Source: Sedimentisphaerales bacterium
Lineage (GTDB): Bacteria; Planctomycetota; Phycisphaerae; Sedimentisphaerales; Anaerohalosphaeraceae
Assembly (NCBI GenBank): GCA_016926155.1
Contig: JAFGPC010000088.1
Coordinates: forward strand, 1 to 46,499
DNA: 46,499 nt
Direction: 5' to 3'
Shown: positions 10,261-18,032 of the stretch, piece by piece
Position numbering within the stretch: position 1 is the first letter of the stretch
Layout of the letters: the number at the start of each line of letters is the position of its first letter
The notes under the pieces: model-generated
Told to the model about the DNA's origin: nothing
The model's input: only the letters and a program-made list of their open reading frames with translations
The model's database searches: none
Made by a program: the position numbers and the translations under genes

Positions 10261-11106
10261 ATGCGAAAATATAATGATGAAAATAGATATATCTTTCTTG
10301 TAATTGGAACAACATTGTTTCTTGGATTTCAAGGTTGTAATCGTACTCCGAAGCCAAACATCGACAAAGAAGCTTTCATGGAAAAAGTACAATCTGCAAT
10401 CAAAAAACCAAAAAGTCTTAATGAATCGGTTGATAGTTATTATACGCTGTTACATCTAGCTGCAATTTATAACCATATAGACGCCGCACAGGTTCTATTA
10501 GATCATGGTGCAAATGTGAATGTAAAGGATAAGATTGGAGCAACGCCATTGCATAGAGCCGTTCAGGCTCACAAACTTGAAATGATAGAACTACTGGTTG
10601 ACAATGGTGCGGAGATTGAAACAAGAGCCGAAGGAGGTGCAACGCCTTTAATCTTTGGGCTTGAACTAGAAAAGAATAGGAAGGAAGTAGTGAATTTACT
10701 GATAGAGTCGGGGGCAGATGTAAATGCAAAGGATGATTCGGGAGACACAGTACTGCATTGGATTTCATTCTATAATGCAATCGATGTTGTGGAAATACTT
10801 GTTAATGCTGGTTGCGATCTTGATTCAAAGGGATTTGGAGGGAATACACCTCTACATTCTGCAGCCAAATATGGACGTCCTGAAATTGCACTCGTGTTGT
10901 TGAAACGCGGTGCCCAAGCATCTCTTAGAAACGACGAAGGAATGACCCCCTTAGATTTTGCGAAGAAACAGGGTGATCCGAAATACGAATCGGTACAAGG
11001 AAAAAAAGAAGTAGAAGATATAATCAATAAACACATAAACGATGGTCAATCAATAAAAATTGACTCGGATACTGTGGGTAACGTTTTATGGTATACCGTC
11101 AAATAA
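10261..11106 (+). CDS. Ankyrin-repeat lipoprotein
   Basis: This 281-residue protein has a lipoprotein signal (IFLVIGTTLFLGFQGC; Cys about residue 22) and five to six ankyrin repeats between roughly residues 60 and 245, e.g. TLLHLAAIYNHIDAAQVLLDHGANVN, GATPLHRAVQAHKLEMIELLVDNGAEI, NTPLHSAAKYGRPEIALVLLKRGA and MTPLDFAKKQG. Ankyrin stacks bind other proteins; here the stack would be exposed on the periplasmic side. The gene is clearly richer in A+T than the flanking sulfatase, consistent with a separate origin. The ribosome site is poor (AAAGG about 16 bases before ATG 10261). A 7-bp inverted repeat (CTTTGAA/TTCAAAG) lies just upstream near 10211-10242. Partner unknown. Confidence 0.83.
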   Translation: MRKYNDENRYIFLVIGTTLFLGFQGCNRTPKPNIDKEAFMEKVQSAIKKPKSLNESVDSYYTLLHLAAIYNHIDAAQVLLDHGANVNVKDKIGATPLHRAVQAHKLEMIELLVDNGAEIETRAEGGATPLIFGLELEKNRKEVVNLLIESGADVNAKDDSGDTVLHWISFYNAIDVVEILVNAGCDLDSKGFGGNTPLHSAAKYGRPEIALVLLKRGAQASLRNDEGMTPLDFAKKQGDPKYESVQGKKEVEDIINKHINDGQSIKIDSDTVGNVLWYTVK

Positions 11107-11199
11107 GTAAATAAATTGAAGAGAATGATGTAAGTTCAATCCTATTCTTCCTGTCTAGAAAATTTTATCACTCTGTTACTCTTTTAAAATCGCTTCCCT

Positions 11200-11382
11200 T
11201 TAAGGACGGGCTGCTAGTTTCTTATGCAGCATGGCGGACAGTTCCCGGATCGTTTTGGCATATTCGGGCCTGTTGGCCAGGTTCTGATTTTCCTGCGGAT
11301 CGTTTCGATGATCGTACAGTTCATAGACCGTCGGTCTTCCCTCTCTGCGCCACTCCACAAAACGCCAGCGATCTGTGCGTAT
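11200..11382 (-). pseudogene. Remnant of a sulfatase gene 3' end
   Basis: Read on the minus strand, this stretch encodes IRTDRWRFVEWRREGRP, then TVYELYDHRNDPQENQNLAN, RPEYAKTIRELSAMLHKK and a TAA at 11202-11200. It matches the C-terminus of the sulfatase at 16257-17762. By eye, 11222-11382 and 16291-16451 differ at about 16 of 161 positions (about 90% identical) without gaps. Homology stops abruptly near 11383, so the first ~440 codons are absent. This is a decayed copy, not a functional gene. It is in the same orientation as the intact gene, so the two form a direct repeat around the glycan gene block. Confidence 0.85.
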
Positions 11383-11449
11383 CTGGGTGGCCTATTCGCA
11401 TATTTCGAAAATATTGTATCTCAATCAGACCGGTAGGAGATGAATTTCC

Positions 11450-11479
11450 TTGAAGGTTGTGGGAAAAGAGGAGTATAAT
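11450..11479 (+). promoter_or_regulatory. Promoter of the glycan-assembly genes
   Basis: TTGAAG (11450-11455), 18-bp spacer, perfect TATAAT (11474-11479), about 60 bases before the first glycosyltransferase start. It sits just beyond the sulfatase remnant, so expression of the following three genes likely begins here. Between 11107 and 11544 only the remnant and this promoter were recognised. Confidence 0.55.
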
Positions 11480-11544
11480 GTATTTTAATTATTTATCCAT
11501 ATACATAACGTTACAGCCAGCTTTTAACAGTTAAGGGACACGCC

Positions 11545-12549
11545 GTGATGGCAGATTCGGATGATTCGGTGGAATTGTCGGTGATCACATCTATTTACAA
11601 CGAGGAGGTAATCATTGCCCAGTCCCTGGACAATCTTCTGGCCGCCCTGAACGAATTGCCCGTGTCCTGGGAGTTGATTCTCGTTAATGATGGCAGCACC
11701 GATAACACCCTGTCCATCCTGCAGGATCTGACTCGGGACAATCCGCGGGTTGGAATTGTTTCCTACAGCCCGAACCGCGGGAGGGGTTATGCCATGCGGC
11801 AGGGCTTTACTGCGAGTCGTGGACGCTATGTCGTCACCGTGGAAGCGGACCTGAACTACGGCAACCAGATCATCCGTCGCCTCTACGATGAACTGTTGGC
11901 CTCCAATGCCGATATTGTGATCGCCTCGCCATATATGGAAGGGGGTTCTGTCCAGAATGTTCCGTTTAAGCGGGCTCTTCTGAGCCGACTTGGCAATCGT
12001 ATTCTGCGAATGGCCGTCTCGCCCCCGGTTGCGACTGTTACAGGCATGACGAGGGGGTACAGGGGCGATACTATCCGATCCTTACCTTTAGAGGAGGATG
12101 GCAAGGAAATTCACCTGGAGATTATCTCCAGGCTTTCCATGCTCGGCTGTTGCTTTCGCGAGATCCCCGCAACACTCTGTTGGTCGCCGTCCAAGAAAGG
12201 CAAACCTCAACGCAAATCGAAATTTCATGCCGGCCGGTTGATTCAAAGCCATCTCCTGTTCGGATTCCACGAAGCTCCCATCCTCCTTTTTGGCACCGTT
12301 GGCGCTGTTACCTTACTCTCAGGACTGATCCTGGGATTTTATCTGTCCTACCTGTATTGGATTCAGAACCAGACCATTGGAAATCGTATCGTTCTTATCA
12401 TGACCACGATCTTTCTCATCCTTTCAGGTTTCAGCATTTTTCTGTTCTGCTTCCTGGCCTATCAGATCAAATCCCTGAAGGCGGATATCTTTCGTCTTCA
12501 CCACAGGCTCTATACTCTTGATCGAAATCCGGTCAAGAGCAAAGACTAG
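11545..12549 (+). CDS. Family 2 glycosyltransferase with two C-terminal membrane helices
   Basis: A protein of 333-334 residues. The start is GTG 11545 or the next codon ATG 11548; AAGGGA lies 6 or 9 bases upstream, so both are possible. The GT-A domain shows LSVITSIYNEEVIIAQSL, WELILVNDGSTDNTLSIL, NRGRGYAMRQGF and VTVEADLNYG (DxD-equivalent region), as in dolichyl-phosphate-mannose/undecaprenyl-phosphate sugar transferases. Two hydrophobic helices near residues 245-268 and 278-305 anchor it. Likely role: transfer of a sugar from a nucleotide donor to a polyprenyl phosphate carrier. It is followed at once by a flippase-like gene and a GT39 enzyme, the classic trio of carrier charging, carrier turnover and periplasmic sugar transfer. 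Confidence 0.87.
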   Translation: MMADSDDSVELSVITSIYNEEVIIAQSLDNLLAALNELPVSWELILVNDGSTDNTLSILQDLTRDNPRVGIVSYSPNRGRGYAMRQGFTASRGRYVVTVEADLNYGNQIIRRLYDELLASNADIVIASPYMEGGSVQNVPFKRALLSRLGNRILRMAVSPPVATVTGMTRGYRGDTIRSLPLEEDGKEIHLEIISRLSMLGCCFREIPATLCWSPSKKGKPQRKSKFHAGRLIQSHLLFGFHEAPILLFGTVGAVTLLSGLILGFYLSYLYWIQNQTIGNRIVLIMTTIFLILSGFSIFLFCFLAYQIKSLKADIFRLHHRLYTLDRNPVKSKD

Positions 12550-12557
12550 GAGTGATT

Positions 12558-13550
12558 GTGTCCGTGAGCAAAGACCCAGTCTTGAAAAAACATAAAAGCA
12601 GACACTTTATTCAATTGATTTTTTCAGTGGCGATTGCGATTATTCTTCTGCTGAATCTAGATATCAGTGCACTTATTTCCAATGTAAAAAAAACTTCCCT
12701 CAGTACCCTCGGCCTTATCCTTGTATTATTGTCTGCAAGTCTGCTTGTCCGTGGCTATCGCTGGAAGCTGTTATTTGACAACAAATCACTCTCAGTGAGA
12801 TTTCGCGATTCCATGGTGTTGCTGTTTGTTGGACTGGGCTTGAATCTGGTGCTGCCGGCCAGTTCCGGGGATGTTGTCAAAAGCTACTTTGGTTATCGAT
12901 GGTCGGGTGTCAAAGAACGGATGTTGTCGATCAGTCTTCTTGATAAAGTAATTGCTTTGGGATCTGTCTCGTTTCTTGGCATTCCATTTGCAATTATGCT
13001 GGCTTATCCGCTCTATATTGTACTGGGCTTGCTGGTGATGTTGCCTATGGTGCTCTTTTTTCTCTTGCCGCACCTCAACAGCCGATTTTCGTCGCTCTCT
13101 CGTTTCTTGAATTTCAGTACACGACTGTTCCGAGGTAAGCTTGATCTTCACCAGGTGATTACCGAAGTGAATATTGGTCCTCTGAAGCTTACGCAGGCCA
13201 TAGTCTTATCTATATTGGGCTGGAGCTTGACGTACACCCAGATGTATTTATGTTTTCGTGCTATTCACGTCGATCCAGGATTGGCCTATGTCTTCTCGAT
13301 GGCTCCGTTACTCACATTGGTTCGTTTATTTCCATTTACTCTCAGTGGAATTGGGTCGGATGAAGCCGCCCTGTGCTTTTTCTTTTCGCGTGTTGGACTT
13401 TCCATGGAAGAGACGATAAGCATGGCCATTATATATCGAATGCTGACTTTTATTCTGCCAGGTGTATTCGGACTTGTCCTCATGTCCCTGACAACTCGCA
13501 TTAGAACAAACCAGGATAACGTAAGCAACGGGAGAAAGCTGGAACCATGA
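12558..13550 (+). CDS. Flippase-like membrane protein (LPG synthase TM / UPF0104 family)
   Basis: About 330 residues, mostly membrane helices. I prefer GTG 12558 because AGGAG sits about 6 bases upstream; GTG 12552 abuts that site. Family features: an N-terminal helix (FIQLIFSVAIAIILLLNLDISALI), RGYRWKLLF, the segment LFVGLGLNLVLPASSGDVVKSYFGYRWSGVKERMLSISLLDKVI, and the C-terminal PFTLSGIGSDEAALCFFFSRVGLSMEETISMAIIYRML. These match the lysylphosphatidylglycerol-synthase transmembrane (AglD-like) family, often called flippase-like and frequently paired with GT2 enzymes. It overlaps the next gene by four bases (ATGA), so translation is probably coupled. Function as a lipid-linked sugar transporter is inferred from context. 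Confidence 0.82.
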   Translation: MSVSKDPVLKKHKSRHFIQLIFSVAIAIILLLNLDISALISNVKKTSLSTLGLILVLLSASLLVRGYRWKLLFDNKSLSVRFRDSMVLLFVGLGLNLVLPASSGDVVKSYFGYRWSGVKERMLSISLLDKVIALGSVSFLGIPFAIMLAYPLYIVLGLLVMLPMVLFFLLPHLNSRFSSLSRFLNFSTRLFRGKLDLHQVITEVNIGPLKLTQAIVLSILGWSLTYTQMYLCFRAIHVDPGLAYVFSMAPLLTLVRLFPFTLSGIGSDEAALCFFFSRVGLSMEETISMAIIYRMLTFILPGVFGLVLMSLTTRIRTNQDNVSNGRKLEP

Positions 13551-15073
13551 TTTTCGGAAGAATTATTCAATCCATATCCAAGAGCCGTTGGGCTATTCTT
13601 GCAATTGTTCTTCTTGGCTTATGTTTTCGTCTGTATGGCTTAGCTTCAGAAAGTCTCTGGCTGGATGAAGGCCTCTCGGTTCAGACGGCTCGACACCATG
13701 ATATCGCGACTGTTCTGGACCATGTATATGAAATGAGCGCTAATCCCCCCGGCCATTATATCGCCCTCCACTACTGGATTCGGCTCTTTGGTACATCGGA
13801 ATTCTCTGTTCGGCTATTGTCAGCGATATGCAGTACGATATGCATTGGATTAACATATCTCATCGGTCGCCGTCTGCTTGGCCATCGTTCGGCCCTGCTG
13901 GCGGCTCTGCTTGTATCTCTATCCAAATACGAACTGTATTTCGCCCAGGAAGCGCGCACCTATGCTCTTTGGTCGATGTTCACATTGTTAAGCATGTACT
14001 TTTTCCTCCGCCTTCTCGAAAAGCGGTCTCTCTGGTTCTATCTTGCCTATCTTCTATCCAGCGCAGTAATGCTCTATTGTCATCCCTATGCTCCCCTGAT
14101 CATTGTCGCCCAGAATGTCTTTGTCCTGCTCTGGTGGATTCTTGTACCCGGCCCCAAGTTCCTGTTGCCGATCCATTGGATTCCTTTGCAGCTCCTTGTT
14201 GTTGCCTCCTATTCTTTTTGGATGCGACAAATCCTGCATCGTATTAACCAAATCCAACAGACTGGTTTGGTTTTGCTGACTCCGTCCATATGGGACTTGC
14301 CCGGTGTCGCCAAGGCATTCGCCGGTGATAGTACTGTCTTTGGACTACTTTTTCTCCTTCTGGCCATCTTCGCCCTGTTCTGGGCTCGTCAGAAAGGAAG
14401 CTACGAATCCGCTGTTTCTTTACGCTTTCTTGGAAGGCTTGGGGAGCCACTGAATGTGCAACGAACCTTTGCTCTGATGTTCCTGGCGGTATGGATCTTA
14501 GTCCTGATCCTGATCCCTTGGTTTGTTTCTCAGGTCTCCACACCAATCTTTTCCAGTCGATATATGATCGCATGCTCAATCGCATTCTTCCTGCTCGTAA
14601 GCCACGGTATTCTTATGATACCCTGGCCCAAGCTGAGGGTAACAATTGCCGCCGTCAGCATTGCCTCCTGCCTTATAACCACGCTCCCGACCTACTGGCA
14701 AGTCAACAAAGAACAATGGCGTCAAGTTGCCACATATATCGAAACCAATGCTCAATCCGGTGATCTTCTACTTTTCTATGCTTACTACTGTCGCCCAAAC
14801 ATATACGCGTATTACTCGACCCGTACAGACCTGAATATGGCGGGATTTCTCGAACAAGCGAATCATCACGATGTCAACGACCAGAGCCTTCAACAGTTGC
14901 AAGAGATAACCGCAGGCTATGAACGAGTCTGGTTGATACTCTCCCATGCACGAAACACGGAAGGGCCCATCCTGGAAACCCTCCTGAACTGGTTCACTGT
15001 GGTCGATCATCAACCCTACTACGATGTCGAGATCTACGAATTCAAACGCCTTCCTCCCAAGGCATCACAATAG
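13547..15073 (+). CDS. GT39-type (ArnT/PMT-like) membrane glycosyltransferase
   Basis: 508 residues with roughly 10-12 membrane helices. The catalytic first periplasmic loop carries ESLWLDEGLSVQTARHHD; the acidic DE after the first helix is the hallmark of GT39/GT83-type enzymes using polyprenyl-phosphate sugars. NPPGHYIALHYWIRLFGTSEFSVRLLSAI and YELYFAQEARTYALWSMFTLLSMYF are further family-typical stretches. The C-terminal part (EQWRQVATYIETNAQSGDLLLFY) is a soluble periplasmic domain. It would transfer a sugar from a lipid carrier to a glycan, lipid or protein acceptor on the outer face of the membrane. It starts inside the previous gene's stop (ATGA). No terminator was seen in the 92 bases before the convergent wecB. 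Confidence 0.85.
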   Translation: MIFGRIIQSISKSRWAILAIVLLGLCFRLYGLASESLWLDEGLSVQTARHHDIATVLDHVYEMSANPPGHYIALHYWIRLFGTSEFSVRLLSAICSTICIGLTYLIGRRLLGHRSALLAALLVSLSKYELYFAQEARTYALWSMFTLLSMYFFLRLLEKRSLWFYLAYLLSSAVMLYCHPYAPLIIVAQNVFVLLWWILVPGPKFLLPIHWIPLQLLVVASYSFWMRQILHRINQIQQTGLVLLTPSIWDLPGVAKAFAGDSTVFGLLFLLLAIFALFWARQKGSYESAVSLRFLGRLGEPLNVQRTFALMFLAVWILVLILIPWFVSQVSTPIFSSRYMIACSIAFFLLVSHGILMIPWPKLRVTIAAVSIASCLITTLPTYWQVNKEQWRQVATYIETNAQSGDLLLFYAYYCRPNIYAYYSTRTDLNMAGFLEQANHHDVNDQSLQQLQEITAGYERVWLILSHARNTEGPILETLLNWFTVVDHQPYYDVEIYEFKRLPPKASQ

Positions 15074-15165
15074 TGCTGTCAGAGACTTTTGGTTCTTTGG
15101 CTAAATCCACACCATCGCTTGATTACTGAATGTAAAATACTATGTACCGGCAACCGAGTAAGTGT

Positions 15166-16260
15166 TTACTTTATTTCATGCTGTTTGAGAATCGTATGTA
15201 CGATCCGCTCGGCCGCTTTACCATCCCACAACGCAGGCATTGAAGCCTTTTTATGTATCGATCTGTACACGTCCAGAATACTCTCGCATGTCACCTCCGG
15301 CAGGATGTGATTGGTTCCTTCGCTGATTGTCACAGGTTGCTCTGTTACAGTCCGCAATGTAAGACATGGCACCCCCAGAATTGTTGTCTCAGCTTGGATG
15401 CCCCCTGAATCAGTCAGCACTACTTCTGCATGATCCAACAGATGCAGGAAATCTAAATACCCTAACGGATCAATAAGACGCAGGTTTTCCATGACCTCAA
15501 TCTGTCTTTGCATTCCCATCTGCATAATGTTCTTTTTTGTGCGTGGGTGGATCGGAAACAACAGCGGTATTTCTTTCTGAATCTCAGCAAACGCTCGTAG
15601 TATTTCACCAAATTGCTCGCGGTTATCCACATTCGCCGGTCGATGCAGTGTTACCACTCCATACGACCTTTCCTCTACTCCCAGCCGGACCAGGATATCA
15701 GATGTTGCAGCCTTTTGACGATTGGTCAGCAGCGTATCGACCATTAAGTTGCCCACGAGATGTACCCGATCCGGATCTACGCCTTCGCGGAGTAAATTCT
15801 CCACTCCGACTGGTTCAGTCACAAAGAACATGTCACTGATTCGATCGGTTAAAATCCGATTCACTTCCTCTGGCATGGACAGATCGAAACTGCGAAGACC
15901 TGCTTCAACATGCAGCAACCGAATCTCCAGCTTCACCGCCACTAATCCACATGCAATCGTGCTGTTGACATCTCCGACAACCAATACGTAATCGGGACCG
16001 AAATGCTCGACAACCGGCTCAAACTGCTTCATGATCTCAGCCGTTTGTACAGCATGGCTTCCCGAACCCACCTCCAGGTTAACATCCGGTGCCGGCAGAG
16101 ATAAGTCCTCGAAAAACAGTTTACTCATATTCTCGTCATAGTGTTGCCCCGTGTGCACCAGCAACACCTCGAATTGGCCGCTTGCGGCAAATTCCCGTAG
16201 CAGAGGCGCAATTTTCATGAAGTTCGGCCGGGCTCCACAGACACAGATGACTCGGATCAT
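15166..16260 (-). CDS. wecB: UDP-N-acetylglucosamine 2-epimerase (non-hydrolysing)
   Basis: 364 residues, full length for the family. It interconverts UDP-GlcNAc and UDP-ManNAc, feeding ManNAc or ManNAcA into surface polysaccharides. Diagnostic segments: CGARPNFMKIAPLLREF, VHTGQHYDENMSKLFFEDL, HVEAGLRSFDLSMPEEVNRILTDRISD, TLHRPANVDN and LTDSGGIQAE, covering the UDP-binding and catalytic Asp/Glu/His residues. The ATG overlaps the stop of the upstream sulfatase gene by four bases (ATGA), with GGAGAGAG as ribosome site inside the sulfatase end, so the two are co-translated. It converges on the GT39 gene. Cytoplasmic enzyme; high certainty. Confidence 0.95.
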   Translation of the reverse strand: MIRVICVCGARPNFMKIAPLLREFAASGQFEVLLVHTGQHYDENMSKLFFEDLSLPAPDVNLEVGSGSHAVQTAEIMKQFEPVVEHFGPDYVLVVGDVNSTIACGLVAVKLEIRLLHVEAGLRSFDLSMPEEVNRILTDRISDMFFVTEPVGVENLLREGVDPDRVHLVGNLMVDTLLTNRQKAATSDILVRLGVEERSYGVVTLHRPANVDNREQFGEILRAFAEIQKEIPLLFPIHPRTKKNIMQMGMQRQIEVMENLRLIDPLGYLDFLHLLDHAEVVLTDSGGIQAETTILGVPCLTLRTVTEQPVTISEGTNHILPEVTCESILDVYRSIHKKASMPALWDGKAAERIVHTILKQHEIK

Positions 16261-17762
16261 AGTCTCTCTCCAGACCGGGATGTCAGTTTTTTATGCAACA
16301 TGGCGGATAGTACCCGTATCGTTTCGGCATATTCGGACCTGTTGGCCAGATTCTGATTTTCCTGCGGATCGCTTCGATGATCGTACAGTTCATAGACCGT
16401 CGGTCTTCCATCTCTACGCCATTCCACAAACCGCCAGCGGTCAGTCCGCATCGCTACGCCCTGGTATCCTCCCTTGGGGTACCAGCTGCAGCCGGAGTCC
16501 TTGATCGCCGCCTTGGGATCGTTGATCAGCCGCCTGAAGCTCGTCCCTTCCGTACCCACAGGCTCCGGCAGGCCGCAAATCTCGACCAGTGATGGGTAGA
16601 TATCCACGAATTCCACAAGGGCATCGCTCTTGCCGCCCTTGTTCTTCTGGCCCGGCACCGCCACGATCAAGGGTGCCCGCGTGGCTCCTTCGTAATTATT
16701 ATGCTTGCCGCCCCACCATCCATGCTCGCCCATGTAATACCCATGATCACCCCAGAGAATGACCAGTGTATTCTTTTCCAGGCCGGTTTCCGCGAGTGTA
16801 TCCAGCAGATGGCCTACCTGGGCATCGATATAGCTGACCGCGGCCAGGTACCCATGCAGGCATTGCCTCCCGAATTCCTGCGTGATTTTGCGATCCTTCG
16901 GCATATTCCCATACCAGTAAAAATCGGCCCCGGTCCTGGCGGCAAAATCGGGCGCATCCTTAGGCGAGTAGGTATTCTCGGCCATGGGAATTGTCTCGGG
17001 ATCGTACAGGTCCCAGTACTTTTTCGGTGCGATCCAGGGAACATGCGGATTGTGGAAGCCGACCGCCAGGAAAAACGGCTGTTCGGGCTTACAGGCCAGG
17101 TCTTTTAAGGTCTGTACCGCTTCGCGTCCGATATCGCCATCGGACAGCTCATCATCCGGAACATTGGGCGCTTCGAAGGCCGGGCCTGCATAAAAGGCGG
17201 CTCCTTCGCCTCTTGCGGGAATGGGCTTTCCGGCTTTTTTCATCTCTTCTCTATATTTCCGTGCCATGGATTGACCCATGGGGCCGTAACGCGGTTTCCT
17301 GGATTGCCATGACGGAATGCTCCATGAAGGCGGATCGTCGATGCCCACATGGTAGACCTTACCGAGGCTGCGGGCATAATATCCATTATTCTTAAAATGC
17401 TGCGGCAATGTCACGATTTCCGGCATCGTTTCCCGCAGGGCCGGACCGATGTTGAAGATACGTGTAGTCGCCGGATAGCGGCCGCTCAACAGGGAAATCC
17501 GCGATGGGCTGCACAGGGCCTGCTGACAATAGGCACGAGTAAAGACGGTGCCCCGTGCAGCCAGTCGGTCGATATGGGGGGATTTGACGGTCGGATCGCC
17601 GTAGCAGCCCAGTTGTGGACGCAGATCATCGACGGCGATAAACAGCACATTCATTTTTTTATTCTGAGCTGTCGCCGCAAGAACAGGATTAAAAAAGCTG
17701 ACTCCCATTACCCCTGCCGCTACACCAGCCATCTGACGCATGAATACTCGCCTGCTGGTCAT
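16257..17762 (-). CDS. Tat-exported sulfatase, iduronate-2-sulfatase-like
   Basis: 501 residues starting at ATG 17762 behind AGAGGAG. N-terminus SRRVFMRQMAGVAAGVMGVSFF is a twin-arginine signal. The sulfatase domain starts MNVLFIAVDDLRPQLGCYGD and carries the formylglycine motif CSPSR at Cys84. YARSLGKVYHVG, FFLAVGFHNPHVPWIAPKKYWDLYD, VILWGDHGYYMGEHGWWGGKHNNYEGATRAPLIV and the C-terminal YELYDHRSDPQENQNLA are as in iduronate-2-sulfatase-like S1 enzymes. It would remove sulfate from glycans outside the cytoplasm; the true substrate is not known. Its last ~60 codons are duplicated in a remnant at 11200-11382. wecB follows with an ATGA overlap, an unusual pairing of sulfatase and sugar-nucleotide epimerase. 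Confidence 0.93.
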   Translation of the reverse strand: MTSRRVFMRQMAGVAAGVMGVSFFNPVLAATAQNKKMNVLFIAVDDLRPQLGCYGDPTVKSPHIDRLAARGTVFTRAYCQQALCSPSRISLLSGRYPATTRIFNIGPALRETMPEIVTLPQHFKNNGYYARSLGKVYHVGIDDPPSWSIPSWQSRKPRYGPMGQSMARKYREEMKKAGKPIPARGEGAAFYAGPAFEAPNVPDDELSDGDIGREAVQTLKDLACKPEQPFFLAVGFHNPHVPWIAPKKYWDLYDPETIPMAENTYSPKDAPDFAARTGADFYWYGNMPKDRKITQEFGRQCLHGYLAAVSYIDAQVGHLLDTLAETGLEKNTLVILWGDHGYYMGEHGWWGGKHNNYEGATRAPLIVAVPGQKNKGGKSDALVEFVDIYPSLVEICGLPEPVGTEGTSFRRLINDPKAAIKDSGCSWYPKGGYQGVAMRTDRWRFVEWRRDGRPTVYELYDHRSDPQENQNLANRSEYAETIRVLSAMLHKKLTSRSGERL

Positions 17763-17815
17763 GATTACTCCTCTTGCTATTGACTCACTCTCTATTGTAG
17801 TCTTCTATTATACTC

Positions 17816-17845
17816 ATTATACTCGCAATAAAAAGCCCGGGGCAA
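17816..17845 (-). promoter_or_regulatory. Promoter for the sulfatase-wecB pair
   Basis: On the minus strand TTGCCC (17845-17840), 18-bp spacer, perfect TATAAT (17821-17816); a second TATAAT lies at 17812-17807. The leader to ATG 17762 would be about 47 bases. The -35 lies within the left arm of the hairpin described at 17838-17880. Confidence 0.45.
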
Positions 17846-17880
17846 GACCGCATCGAAACGGATGTTTTGCCCGTTTTTTT
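17838..17880 (+). terminator. Strong intrinsic terminator on the plus strand between divergent genes
   Basis: A nine-pair stem, GGGCAAGAC (17840-17848) with GTTTTGCCC (17864-17872), one G-T pair, is followed by seven T residues (17874-17880). It faces rightward, yet no plus-strand gene precedes it: the sulfatase gene starts at 17762 and runs left. A weak plus-strand promoter (TTGTAG 17795-17800, 17 bp, TATACT 17818-17823) lies just before it. It could end a very short RNA or act as a leader attenuator for the TPR gene. Confidence 0.6.
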
Positions 17881-17940
17881 AAGAAAATACAGCCTTTTCC
17901 TCAACCCATACCAAAACAGGGAACCGTAAAAACGGGCTTG

Positions 17941-17969
17941 TTGACATGCCAGGAGCAGACCCGTATAAT
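17941..17969 (+). promoter_or_regulatory. Perfect-consensus sigma70 promoter
   Basis: TTGACA (17941-17946), 17-bp spacer, TATAAT (17964-17969): a 12 of 12 match. It drives the TPR lipoprotein and probably lspA; the leader to ATG 18033 is about 57 bases. A consensus promoter suggests strong constitutive transcription. Confidence 0.85.
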
Positions 17970-18032
17970 TACGAAATTCGTTGGATCGACAATGCCACAG
18001 AATTGCGAAGTGGATCACTGAAGGAGTAAACT

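Noticed and set aside
11224-11436. Plus-strand 70-codon frame in the gap before the glycan genes
   Set aside because: It is antisense to the sulfatase remnant; the same antisense frame exists at 16377 opposite the intact sulfatase.
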